From NCBI RefSeq assembly GCF_025947305.1, contig NZ_CP110009.1:1302001-1366000 (forward strand): a stretch of 64,000 nt of DNA. The letters run 5' to 3'. This document shows, in pieces, positions 8,159-18,800 of this stretch; position 1 is the first letter of the stretch; each line of letters starts with the position of its first letter. The notes beneath the pieces are model-generated. The model saw nothing but the letters and a program-made list of their open reading frames with translations, did no database searches and was not told the DNA's origin. The position numbers were made by a program, and so were the translations under genes. This DNA comes from Flavobacterium sp. N3904 (GTDB taxonomy: Bacteria > Bacteroidota > Bacteroidia > Flavobacteriales > Flavobacteriaceae).

Positions 8159-9502
8159 ATGTCACAAAGTATTACAAATTTTATCGAATTGGTTGCCAAA
8201 AAAAATCCGAACGAGCCGGAATTTATGCAAGCTGTTGTAGAAGTTGCTGAAACAGTAATTCCCTTCATCGAAGAAAACAAGAAATACCAAAATAAAATGA
8301 TTTTGGAAAGAATGGTAGAGTCAGATCGTATCATTATGTTTAGAGTAGTTTGGACAGATGATAAAGGAGATACACAAGTCAATAGAGGATACCGTATTCA
8401 AATGAACTCGGCAATCGGACCATATAAAGGAGGAATTCGTTTTCACCCTTCAGTAAATTTAAGTATTTTGAAATTCTTAGCTTTCGAACAAACGTTCAAA
8501 AACAGTCTGACTACATTGCCAATGGGTGGTGGAAAAGGAGGAGCCGATTTTGATCCAAAAGGAAAATCAGATAATGAAGTAATGCGTTTTTGTCAAGCAT
8601 TTATGACTGAATTGTCTAAACATATCGGTGCTGATACCGATGTGCCAGCAGGAGATATTGGAGTAGGCGGAAGAGAAGTCGGATATATGTTTGGTCAATA
8701 CAAAAGATTAAGAAACGAATTTACCGGAGTTTTGACAGGTAAAGGAATTTCTTTTGGAGGATCGTTAATACGTCCGGAAGCAACAGGATACGGAGATGTA
8801 TACTTTGCACAAAGTATGTTGGCTACCAAAGGTGAAAGCTTCACAGGAAAAACAGTAGTTATTTCTGGGTCTGGAAACGTAGCTCAATATGCTGCCGAAA
8901 AAGCAACTCAATTGGGAGGTAAAGTAGTTACTATGTCTGATTCGGCAGGGTATATTTACGATGCTGACGGTATTGATGCTGAGAAATTGGCTCATGTAAT
9001 GGAAATCAAAAATGAATTAAGAGGTAGAATTAGTGATTATGTTACTAAATATCCAAACGCAAAATATGTAGCTGGAAAACGCCCTTGGGAAGTAAAATGT
9101 GATGTTGCTTTGCCTTGTGCCACTCAAAATGAACTGAATGAGGAAGAAGCAAAAATGCTTATTGCCAACGGATGCATTTGTGTTGCCGAAGGAGCAAACA
9201 TGCCATCTACGCCAGAAGCAGTTCATGTTTTTCAAAAAGCAAAAATCTTATTTGCTCCAGGAAAAGCTTCAAATGCTGGTGGAGTAGCTACTTCGGGACT
9301 TGAAATGTCTCAAAACTCATTGCGTCTAAGCTGGAGTTCAGAAGAAGTTGACGAAAGATTAAAAACAATCATGAAAAATATTCACGCTTCATGCGTAAAA
9401 TATGGTACTGATGCCTCTGGGTATACTGATTATGTAAGAGGTGCCAATATCGCAGGATTTGTAAAAGTAGCCGATGCTATGCTTGCTCAAGGAGTGGTAT
9501 AA
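8159..9502 (+). CDS. gdhA: NADP-specific glutamate dehydrogenase
   Basis: A 447-aa hexameric-type glutamate dehydrogenase that interconverts 2-oxoglutarate plus ammonia and glutamate. Hallmarks: GYRIQMNSAIGPYKGGIRFH, the catalytic lysine region LPMGGGKGGADFDPKGK, DVPAGDIGVGGREVGYM, and the Rossmann motif VVISGSGNVAQYAAEKA. Length and the insert pattern fit the NADP-dependent bacterial class. ATG at 8159 (MSQSITNFIEL) is preferred because a -7 promoter element lies in the upstream extension. A hairpin terminator follows. Confidence 0.95.
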   Translation: MSQSITNFIELVAKKNPNEPEFMQAVVEVAETVIPFIEENKKYQNKMILERMVESDRIIMFRVVWTDDKGDTQVNRGYRIQMNSAIGPYKGGIRFHPSVNLSILKFLAFEQTFKNSLTTLPMGGGKGGADFDPKGKSDNEVMRFCQAFMTELSKHIGADTDVPAGDIGVGGREVGYMFGQYKRLRNEFTGVLTGKGISFGGSLIRPEATGYGDVYFAQSMLATKGESFTGKTVVISGSGNVAQYAAEKATQLGGKVVTMSDSAGYIYDADGIDAEKLAHVMEIKNELRGRISDYVTKYPNAKYVAGKRPWEVKCDVALPCATQNELNEEEAKMLIANGCICVAEGANMPSTPEAVHVFQKAKILFAPGKASNAGGVATSGLEMSQNSLRLSWSSEEVDERLKTIMKNIHASCVKYGTDASGYTDYVRGANIAGFVKVADAMLAQGVV

Positions 9503-9554
9503 AGATTGCAGATTTTAGAATTCAGAATTCAGATTTTAAAATTTAAATATATAT

Positions 9555-9587
9555 AAAGCCTTTTTCTGTAAAGATTAAGGCTTTTTT
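9555..9587 (+). terminator. gdhA rho-independent terminator
   Basis: The stem AAAGCCTT / AAGGCTTT has a 14-base loop and is followed by a T run. It lies 52 bp after the gdhA stop codon. Confidence 0.85.
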
Positions 9588-9654
9588 GTGCCTATAGAAG
9601 AGAATCAAAAAAAAGCTAAAATCTGAACTCCGCAATCTAAAATTATTTGGGCGA

Positions 9655-9770
9655 AACCCCATTATAAAAAGTGGGCAACTTTAGACACCGCTTATTAGCC
9701 CACTTTCTATAATGCGGTCGGGCTATCCGCGCTACTTCGGTAGCTTGCTGCTATCCCTTTCGCGAACACA
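9655..9770. repeat. structured intergenic element with UUCG-type hairpin
   Basis: Two hairpins in series. The first pairs ATTATAAAAAGTGGGC (9661-9676) with GCCCACTTTCTATAAT (9698-9713). The second is GCTACTTCGGTAGC (9731-9744), a perfect 5-bp stem closing a TTCG loop. The stretch GGGCTATCCGCGC next to it is unusually GC-rich for this genome. It reads like a dispersed flavobacterial intergenic repeat; a structured RNA is the alternative. Confidence 0.5.
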
Positions 9771-9852
9771 ACAACTTCTAGAGAATCGAGAGATTTATTT
9801 TATTTCAAGACCAAAAGGAAAATCTCAAAGTCAAAAAGTAAGTTTTATTCAA

Positions 9853-9860
9853 TATATTTG
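9853..9860 (+). promoter_or_regulatory. probable -7 promoter element for the GNAT gene
   Basis: TATATTTG matches TAnnTTTG and lies 87 bp upstream of the acetyltransferase start. No clear -33 TTG was seen at the expected distance. Confidence 0.45.
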
Positions 9861-9946
9861 GGGAAAATTACTCGTCGAAAAGTAACAAAAATTTAGTCCC
9901 AACCACTCGGGATAATTAAGCGACTACTAAATAATAGAAAATCACA

Positions 9947-10465
9947 ATGACAGAGTACCAATTTAGAAAAGCTCAGATTTCTGAAATCACTCCAATATGG
10001 GACATTTTGCAATTGGCTATACAACGCAGAAAAGAAGACGGAAGTAATCAATGGCAAGACGGTTATCCAAACCCTAATGTGGTGCAAAAAGACATTGAAA
10101 AAGAAGAAGGTTTTGTTTTGACCGATGGAGAAAAAATAGTTGGTTATTGCGCAATATTGATCAATGACGAACCTGAATATGCAAAAATTGAAGGGCAGTG
10201 GTTAACCAATGATGATTTTGTGGTTTTTCACCGAGTGGCTATTTCCGAGGAATACTTAGGGAAAGGATGTGCCCAAAAAATGATTGGCTGTATAGAAGAT
10301 TTTGCGCGCCATAACAACATATACAGCATAAAAGCAGACACCAATTTTGACAACTTTGCCATGATTAAAATTTTTGAAAAATTGGGCTACACGTTCTGTG
10401 GTCATGTCTATTTCAGAGGTGGGCAAAGAAAAGCTTATGAGAAAGTGCTGACTAGAGCTCTTTAA
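9947..10465 (+). CDS. GNAT-family N-acetyltransferase
   Basis: A 172-aa acetyl-CoA-dependent acyltransferase. The GNAT fold is visible: the beta4 segment DDFVVFHRVAISEEYLGKG, the acetyl-CoA pyrophosphate loop EEYLGKGCAQKMI, then SIKADTNFDNFAMIKIFEKLGY. The acceptor is unknown. It stands between a long intergenic region and porZ, with 66 bp to the latter. Confidence 0.88.
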   Translation: MTEYQFRKAQISEITPIWDILQLAIQRRKEDGSNQWQDGYPNPNVVQKDIEKEEGFVLTDGEKIVGYCAILINDEPEYAKIEGQWLTNDDFVVFHRVAISEEYLGKGCAQKMIGCIEDFARHNNIYSIKADTNFDNFAMIKIFEKLGYTFCGHVYFRGGQRKAYEKVLTRAL

Positions 10466-10505
10466 GAAAGGTTTAGCCCGGAATCCCTATTTCTTTGCTT
10501 TGTGC

Positions 10506-10513
10506 TATATTTG
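10506..10513 (+). promoter_or_regulatory. -7 promoter element for porZ
   Basis: TATATTTG, 19 bp upstream of the porZ ATG, matches the Bacteroidota TAnnTTTG consensus and implies a very short leader. Confidence 0.55.
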
Positions 10514-10531
10514 TGAACCAATATTCATTTA

Positions 10532-12826
10532 ATGCAAAAAAGGCTATTATATTTACTTTTTCTGTTTGTGTTTCAAATCACATTTGCCCAGGCCAATTTG
10601 TCTTGGCAAGGCTATTTCTCTTATACACAAATCAAAGACGTTTCGGAATCGCCAACAGCCATTTACGCTGCTTCCGAAAATGCTTTGTTTTCCAAAAATT
10701 TAAGCACAAACATTATAAAAACCACAACGACTGTCGATGGTCTTTCGGGAGAAACCATTACGGCTATCTACTATAGTGCGACTTCCAATAAAACAATTGT
10801 AGGGTATCAAAATGGTTTAATTATTGTCATCAACGAAGCCGATGGAAGTATACTTAAAGTAGTCGATATTATAAACAACAATTTACCAACGAGTGTAAAA
10901 AGAATCAACAGCTTTATGGAATTTGGAGGCATTGTATATGTGTCGGCAGATTTTGGTATCGTTCAATTCAACTTAACCACTTCACAGTTTGGTGACACTT
11001 ATTATATTGGTGACAATGGAGCTGAGCTGAGAGTGACGCAAACTACAGTTTATAACGGATTTATTTATGCATCAACTTCAAGCGGGATAAGGAAAGGAGA
11101 TATAACCAATCCCAATTTGATTGATTACAAACAATGGCAACAAATGGCAAGTGGAGATTGGTCTGGAATTGCTGCTTTCGGATCTCAATTATATGCCATA
11201 AATGCGGTTGGATACATCCATAAATTCGATTTGGCAACAAATACTTTTAATGGGTTTATTGCATTATCGGAACCTTCAACCGATTTTAGGGCAACCGCAA
11301 ATTACCTTATAATAACAACTCCAAACGCAGTATATGTCTACAACAATCAAATGGCATTGCAGCGCCAAATCAATAGAAATCAAGTTCCAGATGTCACTTC
11401 CGTTTTCAGCTGTGCCACAATTGTAAATGACTTTCTTTATATCGGAACTGAAGAAAATGGTTTGATTACGACCGCACTTTTTGGGGCTTCAAATTATGAA
11501 AATTTAACACCGATTGGACCTTTACGCAATAGTGTATTCTCTATGCAAGCCACGCCAACACAGCTCTGGACAGTGTATGGAGATTATGATATATTTTACA
11601 ACCCCTATCCGCTTAACGATTATGGAGTAAGTAAATTTAACACTTCAGGATGGTTAAACATTCCGTATAGCAATGTGTTGGGAGCAAAATCAATGGGAAG
11701 AATAGCGATAAATCCTGGGAATGAAAAAGAAGTATATGCCAGTTCTTTTTTCTCGGGTTTATTAAAAATAGAAAACGATGTCCCAACGCTTTTATACAAT
11801 CAAACTAATAGTACCTTGCAGTCGCTAACGATAAGTCCGCCTGATCCCAATTATATCGACATTAGGATAAACGGTGCTGCCTTTGACAAATCGGGAAATT
11901 TTTGGGCAACCAATAGTAGAATTGCCAATGGTTTAAAAGTGCTGAATGCCAATGGACAATGGGGAAGTTATGCGATGGATAAAATTCTTGTATCGCCAAC
12001 AAGTAACGATTTTGGTACTATGGTTATTGATAAATATGGCACAAAATGGATGTCAACCAGTAAAAACGGTGTAATCGGATTTAATGAAAGCAGCAATACT
12101 TTCAAGAAAATTACTTTTGGTACCGATCAAGGAAATTTACCAATAGCAGATGTCAGAGCAGTTGCTGTTGATACCAAAAACCAACTCTGGATAGGAACTA
12201 CAAAAGGACTCAGGGTTTTGTCTAATGTAGGCAGTTTTCAAACCGAAAGCCAGTTGACAACACACTCTATAATTATTTTAGATAATAACCTTGCCCAAGA
12301 ATTGTTGTACGAACAATTTATTACAGATATTGAAGTCGATGGTGCCAACAACAAATGGATTGGCACAGTAGATGCCGGGGTGTTTATGGTGTCTCCAGAC
12401 GGTCAGGAAACCAAGTATCATTTTACGGTAAACAATTCGCCTTTGCCAAGTAACATAATAAACGACATTAGTATCAACAGCAGCACAGGCGAAGTTTTTA
12501 TAGCAACATCCAAGGGGCTGATTTCTTTCAAAGGGATCGCCACATCGGCTAGCGAAAACTTGAACAATGTATATGTATATCCCAATCCAGTAAGACCGAA
12601 TTACGAAGGAACCGTAAAAATAAACGGATTGCTCAACAAAGCCAATGTAAAAATCACAGATGTTGCAGGGAATCTTGTTTACGAAGCCACTACCGAAGGA
12701 GGAACCTTAGAATGGGACACCACCGCATTTGGAAAATATAAAGTCGCATCGGGAGTGTATATGATTTTTATCTCGGCTCAAGATGGAGTCGAAACCAAAG
12801 TCAAAAAAGTAATGATTATTCGCTAA
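10532..12826 (+). CDS. porZ: PorZ-like type IX secretion system beta-propeller protein
   Basis: A 764-aa exported protein. A signal peptide (MQKRLLYLLFLFVFQITFAQA) is followed by repeated propeller blades (NLSWQGYFSYTQIKDV; TTVDGLSGETITAIYYS; KTIVGYQNGLIIV; KNQLWIGTTKGLRVLS; NNKWIGTVDAGVFMVS). The last ~85 residues form a type A type IX sorting domain (VYVYPNPVRP ... KVKKVMIIR). PorZ is part of the sortase (attachment) complex that moves cargo from the type IX translocon to the cell surface. The N-terminal pattern and the position next to recO fit PorZ; another propeller T9SS cargo is the less likely alternative. Confidence 0.85.
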   Translation: MQKRLLYLLFLFVFQITFAQANLSWQGYFSYTQIKDVSESPTAIYAASENALFSKNLSTNIIKTTTTVDGLSGETITAIYYSATSNKTIVGYQNGLIIVINEADGSILKVVDIINNNLPTSVKRINSFMEFGGIVYVSADFGIVQFNLTTSQFGDTYYIGDNGAELRVTQTTVYNGFIYASTSSGIRKGDITNPNLIDYKQWQQMASGDWSGIAAFGSQLYAINAVGYIHKFDLATNTFNGFIALSEPSTDFRATANYLIITTPNAVYVYNNQMALQRQINRNQVPDVTSVFSCATIVNDFLYIGTEENGLITTALFGASNYENLTPIGPLRNSVFSMQATPTQLWTVYGDYDIFYNPYPLNDYGVSKFNTSGWLNIPYSNVLGAKSMGRIAINPGNEKEVYASSFFSGLLKIENDVPTLLYNQTNSTLQSLTISPPDPNYIDIRINGAAFDKSGNFWATNSRIANGLKVLNANGQWGSYAMDKILVSPTSNDFGTMVIDKYGTKWMSTSKNGVIGFNESSNTFKKITFGTDQGNLPIADVRAVAVDTKNQLWIGTTKGLRVLSNVGSFQTESQLTTHSIIILDNNLAQELLYEQFITDIEVDGANNKWIGTVDAGVFMVSPDGQETKYHFTVNNSPLPSNIINDISINSSTGEVFIATSKGLISFKGIATSASENLNNVYVYPNPVRPNYEGTVKINGLLNKANVKITDVAGNLVYEATTEGGTLEWDTTAFGKYKVASGVYMIFISAQDGVETKVKKVMIIR

Positions 12827-12859
12827 AAACAGATATCACATTTTAGGTTGCAGTTTCTG

Positions 12860-12887
12860 AAAATCTAAAATCTAAAATCTAAAATCT
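12860..12887. repeat. four tandem copies of AAAATCT
   Basis: A 7-bp unit is repeated four times and then degrades to AAAATTG, in the porZ-recO spacer. Related AATCT/GCAGATTT words occur in the gdhA downstream region. It is probably slippage-prone simple sequence. Confidence 0.75.
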
Positions 12888-12898
12888 AAAATTGAAAC

Positions 12899-13612
12899 TT
12901 GTTAATCAAAACCAAAGCCATAGTAATTTCGTCCTTAAAATTTCAGGAGAAAAGCTTGATTGTAAAATGTTTTACCTTATCGAGCGGACTGAAATCCTAT
13001 TTTGTTCGGGATGCTTTTTCGTCTCGAAAAGCGAGTCAAAAAATGGCCTATTTTCAACCTTTGAGTATCATAGAAATTGAAGCCGTTCACAAAAACAAAG
13101 GCACTTTAGAGAATTTCAAAGAAGTAAAAATAGCGTCTCCTTTTCATTCGATACATTCAGATATTTTCAAAAGCACCATGGTGATGTTCCTTTCCGAAAT
13201 TCTGCACCATTCGATACATGAGGAAGAAAAAAACGAATCCCTATTTATTTTTCTCGAAACTGCTTTGCATTGGTTGGATCAGCATGACGAAATTGCCAAT
13301 TTTCATTTAATTCTAATGCTGGAAACCTCAAAATACCTTGGTTTTTATCCCGATACTTCGGATATAGATATGCCTTTTTTCGAAATGACCGAAGGCATTT
13401 TCACCCCTTTTCACGCCATTAGTTCCCTCACCGAACACGAAACGCTTTTGTTCAAAAAATTGATAAACTTGAAACTCGACACCGACCAAAAAACGTTTCA
13501 TGTCATTGAAAGGCAATTGCTTTTGAAAATTTTAATCGATTATTACAGTTTTCACCTCGACGGATTCAAAAGACCAAAATCTTTGGATGTTTTGAAAGAA
13601 GTTTTTTCTTGA
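12899..13612 (+). CDS. recO: DNA repair protein RecO
   Basis: A 237-aa recombination mediator that helps load RecA on SSB-coated DNA. The N-terminal OB-fold region reads LIKTKAIVISSLKFQEKSLIVKCF, typical of flavobacterial RecO, and a helical C-terminal domain follows. The start is a TTG at 12899 (giving MLIKTKAI); no ATG is near. It is convergent with the end of the eCIS operon, with only 10 bp between stop codons. Confidence 0.9.
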   Translation: MLIKTKAIVISSLKFQEKSLIVKCFTLSSGLKSYFVRDAFSSRKASQKMAYFQPLSIIEIEAVHKNKGTLENFKEVKIASPFHSIHSDIFKSTMVMFLSEILHHSIHEEEKNESLFIFLETALHWLDQHDEIANFHLILMLETSKYLGFYPDTSDIDMPFFEMTEGIFTPFHAISSLTEHETLLFKKLINLKLDTDQKTFHVIERQLLLKILIDYYSFHLDGFKRPKSLDVLKEVFS

Positions 13613-13622
13613 TTTTTCTTTT

Positions 13623-14441
13623 TCACACCAAAGGCTCAATTGAAAAAAAGTCAATTTTGACTTGTTTAAAGTTTCTTATTCGATTCATAACAGCATTTCC
13701 ATTTGAGGAGCCATCAGCATTGGTATTGCCTTCGATAGTCTCTATCACATCACCATGAACGGCAGTTACAATTCCGGTATGGTGCCAATCATTTGGTGTT
13801 TTTTGAATTAAAAATAAATCACCTGGTTTTATAAGGGCGGGATTTGTTCTTGCTTCCTGATAACGGGTTAGTAGTTTTTTTTGCAAACCAGTTGTTCCAA
13901 CTGTATCGCAGCTATAAGTTAATGGCATCAGTGTTTTGAAGTTTTTTCCTTGTATAGATGCTGCTTGGTCTAATACTGTTTGTGCAAAACCCATACACCA
14001 ATACCATTTCTCACCTTCATTTCCATCCAAATAACTTCGCACCCAAGGACCCATATTATTTTGCTTATACATTACAAGTTCAAAAGGACGGTTTTTGAGA
14101 TGGTTTTTGGCAACATTTAGCACTAACTCTCTTAAATTATTACCCGTAATTGGGTCTTCAAACGCCTTTTTTAGAGGTAATGAAAGCATGTCAAATTGCG
14201 TTTGATCGATACTGCCAGTTTGAGGTAAATTGTTAAATTTTTGAAAATTTAGAACTGCTTTTTCGGTGGCTGGTCCAAAATCTCCATCGATACCTGTTGC
14301 GGTTCCCGAGCTTGGATTTTGCATCGCAAACAAATTAAGCCAGGACTGAATTTTTTCAATGTCTTTTTTGTTGTTGGCAGCGCCGTTTCTTTGTTGGGGG
14401 GCTTTGATGAGTAACTCTTTTTTGTAGAATGTTTTTTGCAT
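13623..14441 (-). CDS. peptidoglycan-binding plus CHAP-like hydrolase, last eCIS gene
   Basis: A 272-aa protein with two modules. Residues about 28-90 form a PG_binding_1 domain (IQSWLNLFAMQ ... GIDGDFGPATEKAVLNFQ). Residues about 130-260 look like a CHAP/NlpC-type cysteine peptidase: Cys149 in WYWCMGFAQ, His220/His221 in DWHHTGIVTAVHG, and ETIEGNTN supplying a polar third residue. No signal peptide is present, so it cannot reach the wall by Sec export. It may be a lysis enzyme for particle release, a particle-borne hydrolase, or a delivered effector. It lies 48 bp after the ATPase gene. Confidence 0.78.
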   Translation of the reverse strand: MQKTFYKKELLIKAPQQRNGAANNKKDIEKIQSWLNLFAMQNPSSGTATGIDGDFGPATEKAVLNFQKFNNLPQTGSIDQTQFDMLSLPLKKAFEDPITGNNLRELVLNVAKNHLKNRPFELVMYKQNNMGPWVRSYLDGNEGEKWYWCMGFAQTVLDQAASIQGKNFKTLMPLTYSCDTVGTTGLQKKLLTRYQEARTNPALIKPGDLFLIQKTPNDWHHTGIVTAVHGDVIETIEGNTNADGSSNGNAVMNRIRNFKQVKIDFFSIEPLV

Positions 14442-14489
14442 GGTATTTTTGTTTTTTAAGGTTTTTATAAATGATTAAGCACAGCCGTT

Positions 14490-15812
<1,323 letters not shown>

Positions 15813-15831
15813 TTAAAATATAATCTTTGAA

Positions 15832-18800
15832 TTATTCTGTATAATCGCCATGGGTATAATCTAATCCATTATTAAATTGAGCGTTTTTTGTTACTTTAGT
15901 ATTTGGATCTTCTTTTTTCCAAGAAGAGAATTCATATTTTATTATTGAAGGTGTTTTTTCTTCCATTTCGATAATTTTTTTTCTTTTAGCAGATAAATTC
16001 GGGGGCTGATTTTTTACAAAGTTTCCGTTATACTCTGGTGTTACTGTATAATTTATTACTTTATCATCTGCTAAATCTTTTTTTACCGTTTCTTCAATGT
16101 CTACATTGTGATCCTTGTTCCCTTTTCGGGTAAGGGGAGTAAGATTTCTAAAATCGTTACCACTGCCTCCTAAATTGTGATTTAATAAGTGACCCAAGAT
16201 GTAGTAAGTCGAACTGCCATTTCGTTTTTTCTTAAGCGTTTCATAACCAGCGTTGGTAACGCCCGGTACAGATCCCGTGGGTGGTTTCGTTGTTTTATGA
16301 AGGTTTTTCACCTCCATGCTTGTCCCAAAACCATTTTGTAATGAACCAAATGTAAGTTCAAACTTTCCGATACTTTCCATATTAAAAAGCGGAATCATGT
16401 GATTACTCAGTTTATTGACATGATCTGTAACTACTTCATATTTTTCGGTTTGTTCTGTCTGATATTTTTCGGATCCTTTAGCAGATTTATTTTTCTTAGA
16501 AATAGCGACTTTTAGCAAATTAAACTCAGCTTGCGCATTTTTTTTGGATTCGGCTTTTTTGGCATCTGTTTTTCCTAACTTACTTATAAATTTTGCAAAA
16601 GTTGCCGGAGTACTCGCCACCATTAACTCAGCATTTTCTTCGGTCCCTTCAAAATAAAGGCTATGTGAATGCCCATCCTCCGTTTTGAATTTCTTTTTAA
16701 TACTAAAAAAGCTCATCAGTTTTTTTACACCAGCTTTTCCAGCTTTAAATAATGTTTTAACCACCGTACCAGCCTTTTCAAGCACCCAATCGATGGCTTT
16801 GTTGATAGGAGCTTGAATTTTATCAAGTAAAGCTTGAACCTTTTTGCTTAAATCTCCAAGACCCAATAATCCCGCCAGAAAACCAATGGCAATTGGAACC
16901 AATTTGGCCAACGAATTTTCTACAAATGTGGCGGCTTGGGTTATTTTCCCTGCTACGATAAGTGCTGTACTGTCGACAATACTGTTTATTAAATCTAGTA
17001 TTCTTCTGGCATTGTTGATAAACCAACTAACCACGTCGTAAATGAGTTTGCACGCTTTTATAAAAGCACCAACAGGATTGAATAAACTGATTACCCAAGT
17101 GATTCCTGCCTTAATTACCGTTTCGATAAGCATGTTTTGTATAGCGTCAACGACCATGACTTTGAGGTCGCCAATTTTTTCTTTGATGTAATTCCACAAT
17201 CCGCCGAGTCCTTCTTTTCGAATTATTTGAAAAATTTCGAAGCCAGTTTCAAGCGCAGCGACAACCGTTGCTCCATACATTTTGGTGGCTCTGGCTTTAA
17301 TATTTTCCCAAGTCAATCCAAAAACGGACATTATAAATTCAAAAATTCCGGTTAAGTCCCACTGCTTCGGGAATTTTATCGACGGAGGCATATTGCCCAT
17401 CAACCATTCAAAAAATCCTTTTTTGAGGTGTTCTAAAGCATTTTTGCCAAAATTCTGAAAGCCTAAAACAATCGCATCCAGTAAATTGGACAAGAAACCA
17501 ATAGGATCCAGAATTATTTTTCCAACAACGTCCGCTACTTTTGCCAATACGGTAAGTAACAGATTTTTCATTTCAATAATAGCTTTGATCACTCCAACAA
17601 CAGCATCATAGGCGCGTTCCAGCCAGCTTTTGTTTTCTTCTTGTATCTTGTCAAAAGTTTCTTCCAGCTTGGCAACAGCTGCATTAAATTTGGTGGTAAT
17701 ACTTTGTTTTAACCCTTCATTGGCTTCATCAACTTTGGAATCGAGTTCTGAAAAACGTTCGGTAGCATGAGCAAACACATCTCCTGCAATTTTTTGGGTG
17801 TCTTTGTCTTGGGTTTTCCAATAATTTTGGGTTTTGAGTTTTCCGTCATCAATATCTTTTGTCGCTTGGCTCAATTCTTTTTCGACAAAATCACCAATTT
17901 TTCGAACCACAGGAGCCAAAGAATTGATGAAATTATCTTGCTCTTCGATGAAAACTTTCTTGATGTCATTTGGAATTCCCGCTGCCCAATTGGCCAAATC
18001 TTCCAGCCAATTGGTATCCGTTCTTTCTTTTACATTTTTTTCAAATGCTTTATTGGCAATATCTAGCGCTTCATCAAAATCTTTGTTTACTTTTTCGGTA
18101 AGGTTTTTAAGTCTGGTTTCTACCAAAAGCTTGGTGTCATCATAAATCTTATTCAAGTCGGTTGCGACTTTGGTTCGAACTTCTTCTTCTTTTTGTTTTT
18201 TAAGTTCTTTGTTTTTATCTACTTGACTTAATTGTTTGTTTCTGGTTGCACTCATTTTGGCCAGTCCGCCAGTAGTCAGTGCATTGGTACTATTTTTTGT
18301 AGCACCGGCAATTGGGTTGGCCGATTTTAAATATTGCTGATGGGTACCTTCTGCTTTTTTTTGACTTTCTTTTTTTTCTGTCAATGAATGATCAAAAGCG
18401 GCTTCGTTTCCATTTTGAAGTTGTTCTTCTGACACATTATTGTTGGCCAATTCATTGTCAATTTTTTTTGAATCAGCAGATAGATCGTTGTCTTGAGCGG
18501 TTTTAAGTGGCGGTGCAAATCCTGGATTGGAAACAACAGGATATGCTCCAATATCTTCTTTTGGCAATGGCGAAGCTACTTTTGTGACCACACTTGTTTG
18601 ATCTGGAGTTGCGCTGACAGCACTGGATAAATCGCCGTTTGTATTTTGTTTTTCTTTTTCTAAAGTATCTGTTATGCCTTGTTGTGCAGCACCCATTTTT
18701 TCAGAAGAGGTCTGGTCTTTCTCCATTTCCTCTTTGTTTTTTGGGATTACTTTTTTGATATTATCTAAAATAGCATCGGAAAATTTTTTGGAATCAAATT

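Larger units (their letters stand above)
9503..9946. other. 444-bp intergenic region between gdhA and GNAT gene
   Basis: No coding frame is convincing here. It holds the gdhA terminator (9555-9587), which is flanked by inverted copies of a GATTGCAGATTTTAG-like word at about 9506-9520 and 9615-9638. Next comes a structured element (9655-9770), then an AT-rich stretch with a TATATTTG promoter element at 9853-9860 that probably serves the GNAT gene. Confidence 0.6.

Noticed and set aside
10495..10776. A 93-residue open frame overlapping porZ
   Set aside because: It lies in another frame of porZ, has biased composition with many Cys/Phe, and no recognisable signature.
12860..12887. CRISPR-like repeats
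   Set aside because: The repeated unit is 7 bp in direct tandem without spacers. It is simple sequence.
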